The notes: generated by a model not told the origin, from the sequence alone. Positions 8,884 through 18,050 are shown, counted from the first letter of the stretch. The stretch: 64,000 bases of DNA from Paenibacillus profundus (GCF_021369635.1 NZ_JAJNBZ010000032.1:1-64000), one strand, 5' to 3'. Made by a program: numbers and translations.

Positions 8884-9810
8884 ATGACCAAAGGAATGAA
8901 TGCAATACATGCGGGTTGGCTGTTTCTTGTTTCCTATATATCAGGAAATGTGCTGTCTACCTTTATATTTCCAGATAAACAGCAGCTATATGCTAACTTA
9001 GGCTTTTTTCTGCTCTATGTAGCGTTCGCACAAATCGGTTTGAATGTGGTTCCTTCTGTTGTATTGACGAGCAGCAAGAAGCTATCATGGGTGTCCGTAT
9101 TCAAATTCCGTAAGGTGACTTGGTGCACGATGCTGCTAAGTATACTGATTTATGCGGTCAGTCAAATTGTCATGTTGTTTATTCATCAAGCGACAGAAAT
9201 AATATCAGCAGCGCTTGGGAGAACGTATCAGGTATCCATTTATCCGATTGCAACCGACATCACGTCTCTGGTTCTGCTCATTGTAGCGATTGGCGTAATT
9301 CCTCCGATATGTGAGGAACTGTTGTTCAGAGGTGTGCTATTGACCGGATACGAACAAAAGGGAAGATGGTTCGCCGCGGCGATGAGCTCCGTCTTGTTCG
9401 CACTCTTTCACGATAATCCATATCGGCTGCTGGAGCTGTTCTTCGCCGCCTGGGTATCGGCCCTGATCGTGCTCTACGCTCGGTCAATCTGGCCGGGGAT
9501 CGTTATCCATATGGCCACGAACGTATCGTATGTAATCGGATCGTATATGCAAGGCGGGGATTTGGTGAAGAGTATATCTTCACCATCTGGTTCTCCTGAC
9601 TATATTTTGTTAGGGTTCTCAGGAGCAGCGTCCATCCCCGCGCTGTATCTATGCATGCTCCTGCTGCGGAAGATTGATAAGATTGAGCGGCCTCGAAACC
9701 ACTCCAAGGATATATATCCCACTTCTTCGGACATAAAGTATTGGCAGGTGCCGATTCTCATTTCTGTCTGCTGGTTTATATTTGAAATGATCATGATAAA
9801 CAAAACTTAA
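8884..9810 (+). CDS. CPBP intramembrane glutamic endopeptidase
   Basis: A 308-residue membrane protein with about eight helices. The CPBP (Abi/CaaX protease-like) motifs are present: CEELLFRGVLL near residue 140, FALFHDNPYR near 179 and the last-motif region HMATNVSYV near 216. The start has AAAGGAGAG seven bases upstream. Family members cleave membrane substrates and act in peptide maturation, bacteriocin immunity or stress signalling. It stands alone between the Spo0E remnant and the proS leader, so context gives no substrate. Confidence 0.88.
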   Translation: MTKGMNAIHAGWLFLVSYISGNVLSTFIFPDKQQLYANLGFFLLYVAFAQIGLNVVPSVVLTSSKKLSWVSVFKFRKVTWCTMLLSILIYAVSQIVMLFIHQATEIISAALGRTYQVSIYPIATDITSLVLLIVAIGVIPPICEELLFRGVLLTGYEQKGRWFAAAMSSVLFALFHDNPYRLLELFFAAWVSALIVLYARSIWPGIVIHMATNVSYVIGSYMQGGDLVKSISSPSGSPDYILLGFSGAASIPALYLCMLLLRKIDKIERPRNHSKDIYPTSSDIKYWQVPILISVCWFIFEMIMINKT

Positions 9811-10204
9811 GAAGCATTACCATGTAAACGCAAGGTCGAAGTTATCTACAATCAGGATGATCTGGTTGATGGGCGTGGTTTATTATGCTTAAAATCATCA
9901 AATTATGAGAAAAAATTATTCGACTCATGTTGGAAAATGACTATGAGACAGTATACGAAGAAGAAATGAGAGATCGGTATGCGCCGAACCCGGCGCATTG
10001 CGCACCGAGGAATTCGGAGTGGATCGTAAGGTTTTTTGTGTTTATATATTTAAATGGGATTACCTAGGGGTATATGATATGGAAAAAAGGAATGAAGATG
10101 GTCAAAGCAAGAGCAAACGAAAACGCTTGACTTTGCGAGGAAAAGATTGTATCTTCAATGGAAATCGAATTGAGAAAGTTAGGAAAAAGCGAAGACCAAA
10201 GACA
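9811..10204. other. Intergenic region before the proS leader
   Basis: No convincing gene. A 69-codon frame from 9998 is basic and low in complexity and has no clear ribosome site, so I leave it out. The stretch holds the inverted partner (9923-9966) of a 45-base segment at 7426-7470. Confidence 0.4.
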
Positions 10205-10437
10205 TGAGCGCCAATGTACGTACGCATGCGCAGAGAGGGGGCCCCAGGCTGCAAGGCTCCTCGTGCGGGTGGTTGCTTCCTCCTTTGCAGCTGTGGTTCT
10301 CAGTGCCCGGGAAGGGCGCTGTTAACTGCCGGGTTACGCCGTTATGCCGTGTATAAGGATCGCTTGCTTCGTGCAGGCGGTCAAATTAGGGTGGTACCAC
10401 GACGCATTCGTCCCTTGGGGCGGATGCGTTTTTTTTG
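10205..10437 (+). ncRNA. T-box riboswitch leader of proS
   Basis: The T-box sequence AGGGTGGTACCACG is present at 10388-10401 and is followed by a terminator hairpin (CGCATTCGTCCC pairing with GGGCGGATGCG) and eight T residues at about 10430-10437. The upstream 180 bases are GC-rich and strongly structured, as expected for stem I to stem III. Uncharged tRNA-Pro should stabilise the antiterminator and allow read-through into the prolyl-tRNA synthetase gene 97 bases downstream. The 5' boundary and the specifier codon are estimates. Confidence 0.9.
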
Positions 10438-10533
10438 TATTAGCGGGGTGACTGCAAGGTTGGAAGCATTGGTAAAAGTCTTGAAGGTCGGATGAAATGC
10501 GGTTTCCTAACGAAAAGAGGAGGAATGGGCAAA

Positions 10534-12381
10534 ATGCGTCAATCACAACTTCTATCCCCAACTTTGCGGCAAGCGCCAGCGGATGCCGAGGCGGCGAGTC
10601 ATCAGCTGCTGATGCGGGCGGGGTACATCCGGCCGCTTGCGGCGGGAGTGTATTCGTATTTGCCGATGGGCTGGAAAGTGCTGCGCCACATCGAGCGCAT
10701 CGTACGCGAGGAAATGGATCGCGCGGGAGCGCAGGAGCTCCATCTCCCAGCGATGCTGCCAGCCGAGCTGTGGAAGGAATCGGGGCGGTATGACGTATAC
10801 GGGCCTGAGCTAATCCGTCTGCATGACCGTCATGGGCGGGAATTCGCGCTTGGTCCGACACATGAAGAGGCGGTTACGGCGCTTATTCGAGACGAGGTGA
10901 AGTCTTATAAGCGGGTTCCGTTGACGGTATATCAGATCCAAACAAAGTATCGCGACGAGCGACGGCCGCGGTTCGGGCTGCTGCGCTGCCGTGAATTCGT
11001 GATGAAGGATGCGTATTCGTTCGATATCGATGCGGCTGGGCTGGATGCGAGCTATCGCTCGATGTTCGAGGCGTATCATCGTATTATGCAGCGGCTGGGC
11101 TTGTGTTATCGTGCGGTAGAGGCGGATGCGGGCGCCATGGGCGGCGAAGGGGCGACGCATGAGTTCACGGCGCTGGCTGATGTCGGGGAAGACACGGTCG
11201 TGACGTGCACGGAGTGCGGCTATGCGGCCAATCTGGAGCGGGCGGAAGCGGGACGAGGCGCTTCGACAGCAAGTGATGCTGTTGGAAATGGAGTTGACGG
11301 CGATGCTCAGGCAGCGCGTGTTGAAACGGATGAAAATCTGGCCGAGGATCAAACTTCAAAACTAGCAGACGCTCAAGCTTATAAGCTTGCCAGTGCAATC
11401 GCTCAAGCTGAACGATTCCTTACGCCGGACATGAAAACGATTAAGGATTTGGTCGCAGGACTCAAGCTGGATGAAACGGCGTTCATTAAGACGCTCATCT
11501 ATATCGCTGATGGAGAAACGGTGGCGGTGCTCGTGCGCGGGGATCATGAAGTGAACGAGATAAAAGTGAAAAATGCGCTTGGCGCAGACGTGATTGAGCT
11601 GGCGGACGAGGAGACTGTCGTGCAGGTGACGGGAGCGCCGACGGGCTTTGCGGGACCGATAGGGCTGAAGCAGAAAGTGAAGCTGCTCGTCGATTATGCA
11701 GTTGCCGCGCTGAGCGAAGGCATCGCCGGGGCGAACGAGGAGGACTATCACGTGAAGCATGTCGTGCCTGGCCGTGATTTTGCGATTGACGCAGCAGGCG
11801 ATTATCGCAATGTGATGGAAGGCGAGTCATGTCCGTATTGCGGCGGAGGCCGCTTGCAGTTCCACCGCGGCATCGAGGTCGGCCACGTATTCAAGCTTGG
11901 CACAAAATATAGCGCAGCGCTTGGCGCCACCGTCCTCGATCCGAACGGCCGCGAGCATCCGCTGCTGATGGGGTGCTATGGCATCGGGGTATCGCGCCTA
12001 ATGGCTGCGATTGTCGAGCAGCATCATGACGAGCGTGGCTTGATCTGGCCACAGGCGATCGCGCCGTTCCAAGTGCATGTTATCCCGGTGGCTGTTAAAG
12101 ATGAGAAGCAGATGCAAGCGGCGGAGCAACTGTATGCGGAGCTGCAGCGGGCTGGCGTGTCCGTGCTGCTGGACGACCGCGACGAGCGTGTCGGCGTCAA
12201 GCTGGCGGATGCGGATTTGTTCGGCATTCCGCTGCGGATTGTGTGCGGCAAGTCGGTGGCGGACGGCATGGTGGAGTGGAAAGAGCGTGCGTCTTCAGAG
12301 GTGAAGCTTGTGGCAATTGGGGAGTGTTTGGAGAAGGTTAGGCAGTGGGAGCAGTTATCTTTGTGCAGCCCGGTTTGGTAA
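10534..12381 (+). CDS. proS: Prolyl-tRNA synthetase (bacterial type, with editing domain)
   Basis: A 615-residue class II synthetase charging tRNA-Pro. Motif 2 is seen in YRDERRPRFGLLRCREF near residue 139, motif 3 in GCYGIGVSR near residue 491. Between them, about residues 225-400, lies the INS/YbaK-like domain that hydrolyses Ala-tRNA-Pro, and the C-terminus is the anticodon-binding fold. The ATG at 10534 lies nine bases after GAGGAGGA; earlier in-frame codons are not needed. It sits under T-box control. The high GC and low AT bias make antisense open frames here shadows. Confidence 0.96.
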   Translation: MRQSQLLSPTLRQAPADAEAASHQLLMRAGYIRPLAAGVYSYLPMGWKVLRHIERIVREEMDRAGAQELHLPAMLPAELWKESGRYDVYGPELIRLHDRHGREFALGPTHEEAVTALIRDEVKSYKRVPLTVYQIQTKYRDERRPRFGLLRCREFVMKDAYSFDIDAAGLDASYRSMFEAYHRIMQRLGLCYRAVEADAGAMGGEGATHEFTALADVGEDTVVTCTECGYAANLERAEAGRGASTASDAVGNGVDGDAQAARVETDENLAEDQTSKLADAQAYKLASAIAQAERFLTPDMKTIKDLVAGLKLDETAFIKTLIYIADGETVAVLVRGDHEVNEIKVKNALGADVIELADEETVVQVTGAPTGFAGPIGLKQKVKLLVDYAVAALSEGIAGANEEDYHVKHVVPGRDFAIDAAGDYRNVMEGESCPYCGGGRLQFHRGIEVGHVFKLGTKYSAALGATVLDPNGREHPLLMGCYGIGVSRLMAAIVEQHHDERGLIWPQAIAPFQVHVIPVAVKDEKQMQAAEQLYAELQRAGVSVLLDDRDERVGVKLADADLFGIPLRIVCGKSVADGMVEWKERASSEVKLVAIGECLEKVRQWEQLSLCSPVW

Positions 12382-12426
12382 TCTGAAGAATAACAGAAAT
12401 ATGATATCATTCTTCCGAAAGAACCA

Positions 12427-12468
12427 GAGGCTCTTTAACCCTTGAACGAGGGAAGAAGGGCCTCTTTT
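12427..12468 (+). terminator. Terminator after proS
   Basis: GAGGC and CTTT pair imperfectly with the matching GAAG and GCCTC arm around 12427-12464, followed by TTTTCG. It closes the proS transcript just before cassette block A. Confidence 0.65.
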
Positions 12469-12654
12469 CGTTACTGTTATTATGAACAGATGCTATAATC
12501 AATAAAAGGTGGGTATTTTGTCCAATGGTTACTACTCTGTCTATGCATGACTCACATTTTATCGCGGTGAAATTTGTTTATCATGAACCTATTGTTGCTA
12601 AAATGAAGACAATAAACAAAGGCCGTTAAAAAGAAATAGAAGGAGGAAGAACAA

Positions 12655-13026
12655 ATGAAATGGCAAAAAGTAAGAGAGCTGTTCTCTGACCAATTTGTTC
12701 TGGTTTCCATCCTTGATTATCATGAAGAAGGTAATAGAAAATAGATAAGTATTAAGAATAGTTGATGTGATTATTGATACCGGATCCTCACATACTGTAG
12801 TTAGTCCTGATGTTTTGGAGAAAGTCGGAGTGACTTGCGAAATAGGGGATTCTATAATGAAGCATACAGGATTGGTGGAAGCGATCCTTTCAACACGAAA
12901 AGGATGGATAGAATAGAAATAGATGTTGGGATGTTGCCTAAAGACCATAATGGGTTACTGGGACTGGATATTTTAAAACAGTATGACTTTATTATTGACC
13001 TGAAAGTATTAGAACTATGTATTTGA
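12655..13026 (+). pseudogene. Degenerate cassette: MKW small protein fused to retropepsin-like remnant
   Basis: After AGAAGGAGGAAG an ATG opens MKWQKVRELFSDQFVLVSIL, the start of a small conserved protein also seen at 40530 (MKWVNIRDIHPDRW). It stops at 12744. The next frame reads VDVIIDTGSSHTVVSPDVLE, the Asp-Thr-Gly site of a retropepsin-like aspartic protease. Near 12870 the frame shifts and continues as IGGSDPFNTKRMDRIEIDVG to LLGLDILKQYDFIIDLKVLE, ending at 13026. So two genes are fused by deletion and frameshifted. It is the first unit of block A, followed by a full attC-like repeat. Confidence 0.75.
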
Positions 13027-13076
13027 ACAATGAATGGGGAAAAATTATAGGTTGAATCGGGGAAGTCGCCGACATC

Positions 13077-13222
13077 CTATAACATTGCATCTACGCTGCG
13101 GGGCATTCGCCCCTTGGTTGTCAGGTGATAAAGCACAGAAGAATATTCAGACAAAACACGACCCGGCCTAAGATAAGAGCTATCTGAGGGCGGGTCGCGT
13201 CGTAGATGCTGAAACGTTATGA
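13077..13222 (+). repeat. attC-like site A1
   Basis: Left core CCTATAAC, left arm GCATCTACG; right arm CGTAGATGC, right core ACGTTATGAG. Arms are exact complements. The central part carries a GCCTAAGATA / TATCTGAGG hairpin shared with sites A4, B7 and B8. The right core starts the DUF3024 cassette, and its complement CTCATAAC appears at that cassette's other end (site A2). Confidence 0.85.
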
Positions 13223-13290
13223 GAAAACAATGAATTGGATAATAGATAGAGTTAAAATCTCGAAAGCCAATCCTATGAGGAGAGAAAAAT

Positions 13291-13620
13291 ATGGATGAAT
13301 TCACAAAAGCAAAAGTAAAGAAAATTATGGATGACTATATAAAAGACAAAATTCCAAAACACTTACAAAATCAAATCAAAATGAATTACAAAATTCGAGG
13401 GAATAACGTAACAATCATAGAAGAAAGACCGGCTTTTAGAAGCGAACAATGGGTACAACATGATATTGCTCAATTAAGAAAAGACCAAGAAGTATGGAAA
13501 GTATATTGGAAAGACAGTAAAAACAAATGGCAATATGTAGAGGAGATAGAACCGAATAAAAACTTTGAAAAACAACTTGAAATCATAGAACAGGATAACA
13601 CTGGAGTATTTTGGGGTTAA
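13291..13620 (+). CDS. DUF3024 domain protein (cassette)
   Basis: A 109-residue soluble protein with the DUF3024 layout: a short helical start, RPAFRSEQWVQHDIAQLR, then VWKVYWKDSKNKWQYVEE and the characteristic end at GVFWG. Function unknown in the family. The start has GAGGAGAG nine bases upstream. It is the only gene between sites A1 and A2. The cassette's own ends, GTTATGAG and CTCATAAC, are exact reverse complements, a sign that it once closed into a circle. AT-rich compared with the repeats. Confidence 0.85.
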   Translation: MDEFTKAKVKKIMDDYIKDKIPKHLQNQIKMNYKIRGNNVTIIEERPAFRSEQWVQHDIAQLRKDQEVWKVYWKDSKNKWQYVEEIEPNKNFEKQLEIIEQDNTGVFWG

Positions 13621-13638
13621 TCAAAGGAGCATCGACTT

Positions 13639-13692
13639 CTCATAACAACGTATCTACACTGCGGGCTTCGCCCTTGGTTCGTATGAAGCGGT
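13639..13692 (+). repeat. attC-like site A2, left half only
   Basis: Left core CTCATAAC and arm GTATCTAC are followed by the common GGGCTTCGCCCTTGGTTCG segment, then the repeat breaks off at about 13692. The right arm and right core are missing, together with the 5' end of the next gene: one deletion removed both. Confidence 0.7.
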
Positions 13693-13694
13693 GA

Positions 13695-14084
13695 GATCCT
13701 GATAAAAATCATTACCTTGTAGAGAAATTTGTAGCTTCAAATGCAGTTTCGATTGCACAATCAAAGATAGAAAAAGGATGGACAACAAAAGCAATTTATA
13801 GTGAAGATACCATGGTGGGATTTACAATGTATGGATATTCAGAGGAGGATAATTGTTTTGAATTATGCCGTATTATGATTGACTATAAATTTCAACGTCA
13901 AGGTTTCGGTAGAAAGGCACTAAGTCTAATCATTAAAGAGATGAGTAAGAACAAGGAATGCTCAGAAATATATTTATCGTTTGATCCAGAAAACCATTCT
14001 GCAAAAAAACTATATGAAGAATTTGGATTTGAAAATACAGGTATAATCGTAGACGACGAAGTTCTTTATTGCTTGAAAATATAA
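13695..14084 (+). pseudogene. Spermine/spermidine-type GNAT acetyltransferase, 5' truncated
   Basis: In frame from 13695 the product reads NHYLVEKFVASNAVSIAQSK and on to the acetyl-CoA loop FQRQGFGRKA and the terminal FENTGII region, as in BltD/PaiA-like polyamine acetyltransferases (about 150 residues). Some 35-40 N-terminal residues and a start are missing because a deletion fused the gene to the truncated site A2. An internal ATG at 13812 would give only 90 residues lacking the first beta-alpha unit. Probably inactive. Confidence 0.7.
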
Positions 14085-14115
14085 AATGTAGGTGAATTCG
14101 AGATGCCGGTAACTA

Positions 14116-14276
14116 CAGATAACAAAACATTCACGCATCGGACCCTGAAGGCTCCTCGGTCTACGAGAGGCATCTCAGCGAAGTGAATTCAGCAGACACC
14201 TGCACCGACTAAGCGCATGGTGCCCGGCCTGACGGCCTTAAGTCGGTAAGGGTTCGTGAATGTACAAACGTTATAC
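14116..14276 (+). repeat. attC-like site A3
   Basis: Left core AGATAAC, arm CATTCACG; right arm CGTGAATG, right core ACGTTATAC. Centre of the type with GCAGACACCTGCACCGACT. The right core GTTATACGAC matches the complement of GTCGGATAAC at the end of the next cassette (9 of 10). Confidence 0.85.
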
Positions 14277-14344
14277 GACAGACCGAAGCAAACATATATC
14301 TAAAAGATTAATCCAACAGTTGAATAAAGAAGGTGATTCAAAAT

Positions 14345-15208
14345 ATGAAAAGAACGACTGAAGTATATAAAAACGATGAATTGTCAATTGAATACTCAAT
14401 TAGTAATAAAGGTGGAATTCCCATTCTCGTAATGCACGGTGGACATTCAAATTGTAATGAAGAATTTGGATATACAGAGTTAGAACAACAAGGATATTCG
14501 ATACTTACACCTTCTAGACCAGGGTACGGGAAAACATCTCCTAATAATGGCTTAAACCTATCAACGGCTTGCAATTCATACATTGAGCTCTTAAATCATC
14601 TTAAGCTAGACAAGGTTCATGTAATTGCAATTTCTGCAGGTGGACCTAGCGCGATTTATTTCACTTCTAAATACCAAGAGCGTGTAAAAAGTCTTACGTT
14701 ACAATCTGCTGTATCTAAAGAATGGCTTACACCTAAAGATAAAGAATATAAAGCAGCCAAAATGCTTTTCCACCCTTCACTGGAGAAATATACATGGAAG
14801 TTACTCAGATCTATGATTAACATATTTCCAAAATATATCTTTAAGCAGATGGCTCCTTCTTTTAGTAAATTGTCATATGCTAAATTAAAAAGCCATATTA
14901 GTGATGAAGATATCAATAAGTTTAAGGAAATGATAGAACGCCAACGCTCAGGACAGGGTTTTTTTATAGATTTATCACAGACAGGTAATATCACTCTTTC
15001 AGATTTGCAATCAATTAAGTGCCCGACTCTTATTCTGCATAGCCGAAATGATGGGGCTGTTTCAATCGAGCATGCGTATAATGCACATAATAATATTTCA
15101 AATTCCAAACTTTGTATCCTTAATACATGGGGACACCTAATATGGCTTGGACAAGGAGTAGAGGAAATGAATATAGAGTTATTCGGTTTTCTACATACTA
15201 ATAATTAA
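14345..15208 (+). CDS. Alpha/beta hydrolase (cassette)
   Basis: A 287-residue alpha/beta-hydrolase. The oxyanion region VMHGGHSN lies near residue 31, the nucleophile Ser in VIAISAGGPSA near 97 (Ala replaces the usual first Gly of GxSxG), the acid in SRNDGAV near 235 and the His in WGHLIW near 265. The ATG at 14345 follows AAGGTGAT by seven bases. Sole gene between sites A3 and A4. Substrate unknown; such hydrolases are common integron cargo. AT-rich. Confidence 0.88.
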   Translation: MKRTTEVYKNDELSIEYSISNKGGIPILVMHGGHSNCNEEFGYTELEQQGYSILTPSRPGYGKTSPNNGLNLSTACNSYIELLNHLKLDKVHVIAISAGGPSAIYFTSKYQERVKSLTLQSAVSKEWLTPKDKEYKAAKMLFHPSLEKYTWKLLRSMINIFPKYIFKQMAPSFSKLSYAKLKSHISDEDINKFKEMIERQRSGQGFFIDLSQTGNITLSDLQSIKCPTLILHSRNDGAVSIEHAYNAHNNISNSKLCILNTWGHLIWLGQGVEEMNIELFGFLHTNN

Positions 15209-15233
15209 TCTGGGAGTTATTCAAGAGGTCCGT

Positions 15234-15316
15234 CGGATAACATAATATTCGCGTTGCGGTCCATTCATAGGAGCTATCTAAGGGGAATGGTCGTCGTGAA
15301 TATGACAACGTTAGAC
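15234..15316 (+). repeat. attC-like site A4 (short form)
   Basis: An 80-bp version: left core GGATAAC, arm ATATTCGCG; right arm CGTGAATAT, right core ACGTTAGAC. The centre is reduced to one hairpin around AGGAGCTATCTAAGG. It shows that the inner part can shrink while both ends stay. Confidence 0.8.
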
Positions 15317-15375
15317 GAAACCGGTGCAACTGAATATTTAAAACCTAAAAAGTACTTTAAAGATGAAAGCATACC

Positions 15376-15421
15376 CTAATACATTGGTTAGTTCGCGAGT
15401 CAAGACGAGTTAATGTATTAG
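15376..15421. repeat. Hairpin upstream of a cassette gene
   Basis: CTAATACATT pairs exactly with AATGTATTAG around a 26-base loop. It could be a relic of another cassette junction, or a regulatory hairpin. No GTTA core is recognisable. Confidence 0.35.
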
Positions 15422-15465
15422 AGTTGGGAATGCCTGACTGTTATATAAAATCGCGCGTAGTAGAA

Positions 15466-15483
15466 CGCCCCGTCCGTGGGGCG
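15466..15483. terminator. Short GC hairpin before a cassette gene
   Basis: CGCCCC and GGGGCG enclose GTCCGT. Followed by an AT-rich stretch but no clean T tract. It may be an attenuator or part of a lost repeat. Confidence 0.35.
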
Positions 15484-15524
15484 GATTATTAAATGCATTA
15501 ATCATTTTTTATGGGGGATTAATA

Positions 15525-15932
15525 ATGAATAAAATGATTGAGTATGGTTTTTTATGCACAAGTAAGAATGAAAAGGCACTAATGAATGCTCTTTACAAAT
15601 TTTTAGAACCACTTAATAGAACGTTCTCAAAAACTAACAATAAAAGTATGTTGAATGCGAGATTGCCATATGTTTATAAATATTTTTATTGGAATTTGAA
15701 TAAAGAAAAGCAAGTATATGTAGAAATGTACCCAAATAAAGATTTAGAAGGAAAATGTAAGTTTTCAAATGAAGACATCGGTTGGGTATTGTTTGCTAAT
15801 CTAAAAGATCAAGCACCACCATATCATGTTCCTATCGAGGAACAAGAAAAATATCTTAATGATTTACTAAGTTCATCGAATTTTGATTATGTAAAACTAT
15901 TTGAGTACAGCGATGGTGAAGAAAGACTATAG
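15525..15932 (+). CDS. Hypothetical protein (cassette)
   Basis: A 135-residue soluble protein starting with ATG after GGGGGATTAATA. Aromatic-rich middle (YVYKYFYWNLNKEKQVYVEM) and an acidic end. I recognise no family, membrane segment or catalytic motif. It lies between A4 and the right-half site A5, about 200 bases from the A4 core, so its cassette has an unusually long 5' leader containing two hairpins. Confidence 0.65.
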   Translation: MNKMIEYGFLCTSKNEKALMNALYKFLEPLNRTFSKTNNKSMLNARLPYVYKYFYWNLNKEKQVYVEMYPNKDLEGKCKFSNEDIGWVLFANLKDQAPPYHVPIEEQEKYLNDLLSSSNFDYVKLFEYSDGEERL

Positions 15933-15954
15933 TTGCATGTGCTGTAGTGATAAG

Positions 15955-16020
15955 AGAGCAATCGGACCCGGCGCGTTGCGCCTTAAGCCTCTCGGGCTCG
16001 TGAATACAACAACGTTATAA
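15955..16020 (+). repeat. attC-like site A5, right half only
   Basis: GGACCCGGCGCGTTGCGCCTTAAG-type segment, right arm CGTGAATAC and right core ACGTTATAAG are intact; the left half is gone. The segment is nearly the same as the right half of B1, B3, B4 and B6. Confidence 0.75.
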
Positions 16021-16048
16021 GAAATCCCCGCGAAATGGAGAGAAAATA

Positions 16049-16909
16049 ATGAAGGATCTTATCCGTAATATCATCTGGAAGGAAAGATGTAAGGATTTCC
16101 AATCATTGTTAGCACAAGATGTCCCGAAAAATATTATTCCAATGGATTCTGGACTTGAAGCAGATGTATTTAGGATCAGCACGACGGAATCTAATTTTGT
16201 ATTAAAAGTATGGAATCGGGATTCAAAGCCAGATATATCAATTCAATATAATCTGTTAGAGGGTTTGTATAATCGAGGAATTGCAGTTTCAAAGCCGTGT
16301 GGTTGGGGAGTTGATGAAAACAATAATCAAGTTTTATTAACCAGTTTCGATGGTACACCTATTAATAAAGTGAATAAATTGAAACTTACTGAAATTGCAA
16401 ATATATTAACTGAGATACATAAATTTCCGACAGATATATTGGGTAGTAGAACAATGCCTAGATACGATTTTGTAGACTACTTTTTCCCAGGACTTGACGA
16501 TCAGTTAGATATAAAAGAACTATTAATCCAACTCGTTGGAAGTACAAAGATGGAACAAAATTGTCTCATACATGGTGATTATAATTTGGGAAATATCCTT
16601 GAATCAGATGGAAAGTATACAATTATCGATTGGACGAACGTCCAACTTGGCGATCCAAGATATGATATTTCATGGTCAATTATCTTAATTTGGATTTATG
16701 TAAGTGAAAGGTATTGTTCAACTTACCGTTCTGTATTTTTAGCGATGAACAATTACACTGGGGATGAACTAGAAAAATTTGAAGCTATTGCTTGCCTCCG
16801 ATGGATTCTGCTAAACAGAATTGCAAATCTTCCAAAACGGGATAATACAATTTCAACGGTTAGAACCATCTTAATGAAGAATAAATACTTGAGTGAAGAA
16901 TTACTTTGA
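16049..16909 (+). CDS. Aminoglycoside/choline kinase-fold phosphotransferase (cassette)
   Basis: A 286-residue APH-fold kinase. The Brenner motif HGDYNLGNIL lies near residue 176 and the DFG-equivalent TIIDWTNVQLGDPRYD near 191, with the ATP-binding lysine in NFVLKVW near 53. The start follows GGAGAG. Flanked by A5 and A6; its cassette ends, GTTATAAG and CTTATAAC, are exact complements. It could modify an aminoglycoside, a macrolide or a small metabolite; sequence reading cannot tell which. Confidence 0.85.
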   Translation: MKDLIRNIIWKERCKDFQSLLAQDVPKNIIPMDSGLEADVFRISTTESNFVLKVWNRDSKPDISIQYNLLEGLYNRGIAVSKPCGWGVDENNNQVLLTSFDGTPINKVNKLKLTEIANILTEIHKFPTDILGSRTMPRYDFVDYFFPGLDDQLDIKELLIQLVGSTKMEQNCLIHGDYNLGNILESDGKYTIIDWTNVQLGDPRYDISWSIILIWIYVSERYCSTYRSVFLAMNNYTGDELEKFEAIACLRWILLNRIANLPKRDNTISTVRTILMKNKYLSEELL

Positions 16910-16935
16910 AGGTTACTCGAAGAAGGCGGGGACAT

Positions 16936-17132
16936 CTTATAACAATTTTTTCACGCATTGGGCCTGCTCCGCCGCCCCTCGGTCCGCCCGAAGCAATCGA
17001 AGAAAATTCGGTGAAGTAGATTCAAGCAAGGAAGTAGATTCAGCGGACACATCCGAACCGCCCAACCGCATCGCGGCCAGTCACTTCGTTCCTTTAGGGT
17101 GGTGGGACGTCGTGAACACGGAAACGTTATAA
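16936..17132 (+). repeat. attC-like site A6
   Basis: Left core CTTATAAC, arm TTTTCACG; right arm CGTGAACAC, right core ACGTTATAAG. At nearly 200 bp one of the longest sites, with an internal near-duplication (GAAGTAGATTCA twice). Centre of the ACCGCATCGCGGCC type. Confidence 0.85.
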
Positions 17133-17161
17133 GAAATTGGCGCAAGTGCATATTGAAAGGC

Positions 17162-17854
17162 GTGAGAAAAATCGATTTCAATGACAATGAAATAATGAAA
17201 ATTCAAGCATCTACTTTATATGTGCTAAATAAAGAGAACAGAATTATAAGAATTAATGAGAGATCTCAAACTAGTCCTCCGGCAATTTTTATTGGAAAAA
17301 CAAAAAAATCTATTTTTACTTACTTTAGAAACGATATATCACAATTAACTATAGATGAAATCAATACGTACATCTTTGATTCTATAAATATCATAGATCT
17401 TTGCAGGATCATTGGGAAATACAAGAAAGTAAAAGACATTTGGATAGGTCCAGCATATAGATTCAATCAAAATGAAATCAGGAATACAGAAGAAGCGATT
17501 ACAGTTATCGATGGGTCTAACAAACAGTTGTTGAACAAACACTTTGGTGGCTTAATCAATGAACTGGATGATCGATCTCCTATTGTGGGGTATATCGTGA
17601 ATAAAGAAGCAGTTTCAGTTTGTTGCAGTGCGCGCAAGACAAGTAAAGCAGCAGAGGCAAGTTTAATGACGGTAGAGCAATTCAGGGGGAAAGGACTTGC
17701 TCAGAAAGTTGTATATGGGTGGAGCAAAGAAATATTTGGGCAAGGATTAATTCCTCTTTACAGTACTTCATGGGATAACTTGAGTTCACAGAAAGTAGCA
17801 CAAAAATTAGGATTAGTTCAATATGGAGTGGATTTTAATATTAGTACGGAATAA
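17162..17854 (+). CDS. GNAT-family acetyltransferase (cassette)
   Basis: About 230 residues. The C-terminal half is a GNAT fold: AVSVCCSARKTSKAAEASL, then the acetyl-CoA loop VEQFRGKGLAQKVVYGW near residue 180 and the late SWDNLSSQKVAQKLGLVQYG motif. The N-terminal half (LYVLNKENRIIRINE) matches a Paenibacillus-type two-part GNAT. The open frame runs back into site A6, so I take the GTG at 17162; an ATG at 17194 is the alternative. Cassette ends GTTATAAG and CTTATAAC are exact complements. Confidence 0.8.
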   Translation: MRKIDFNDNEIMKIQASTLYVLNKENRIIRINERSQTSPPAIFIGKTKKSIFTYFRNDISQLTIDEINTYIFDSINIIDLCRIIGKYKKVKDIWIGPAYRFNQNEIRNTEEAITVIDGSNKQLLNKHFGGLINELDDRSPIVGYIVNKEAVSVCCSARKTSKAAEASLMTVEQFRGKGLAQKVVYGWSKEIFGQGLIPLYSTSWDNLSSQKVAQKLGLVQYGVDFNISTE

Positions 17855-17891
17855 AGAAAATTGTTAGTTTTTCCAAGAGGGCGCCAACATC

Positions 17892-18050
17892 TTATAACAC
17901 CGTATTCACGCTGAGGGGCTTACGCCCCTTGGTTCGCCAGAGGTGTTTCGGGAAGTGGGCTCAGGCGGACAGCCCTGCGAACCTAACCGCGTCGCGGCCG
18001 CCCCGTTGGGACTTAAGGTTCTCGGGTTCGTGAATACAAGAACGTTATAG
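17892..18050 (+). repeat. attC-like site A7
   Basis: Left core CTTATAAC, arm GTATTCACG; right arm CGTGAATAC, right core ACGTTATAGG. Arms pair perfectly, with three bases (ACC) on the left against six (AAGAAC) on the right between arm and core, the asymmetric bulge typical of attC. Confidence 0.88.

Noticed and set aside
9998-10207. 69-codon basic frame upstream of the T-box
   Set aside because: No ribosome site, biased composition and no family resemblance.
10214-10495. Open frame of 93 codons in the proS leader
   Set aside because: It lies inside the T-box RNA; its composition reflects RNA structure, not protein.
10552-12410. Long antisense and alternate frames over proS
   Set aside because: Shadows of a GC-rich gene with strong codon bias.
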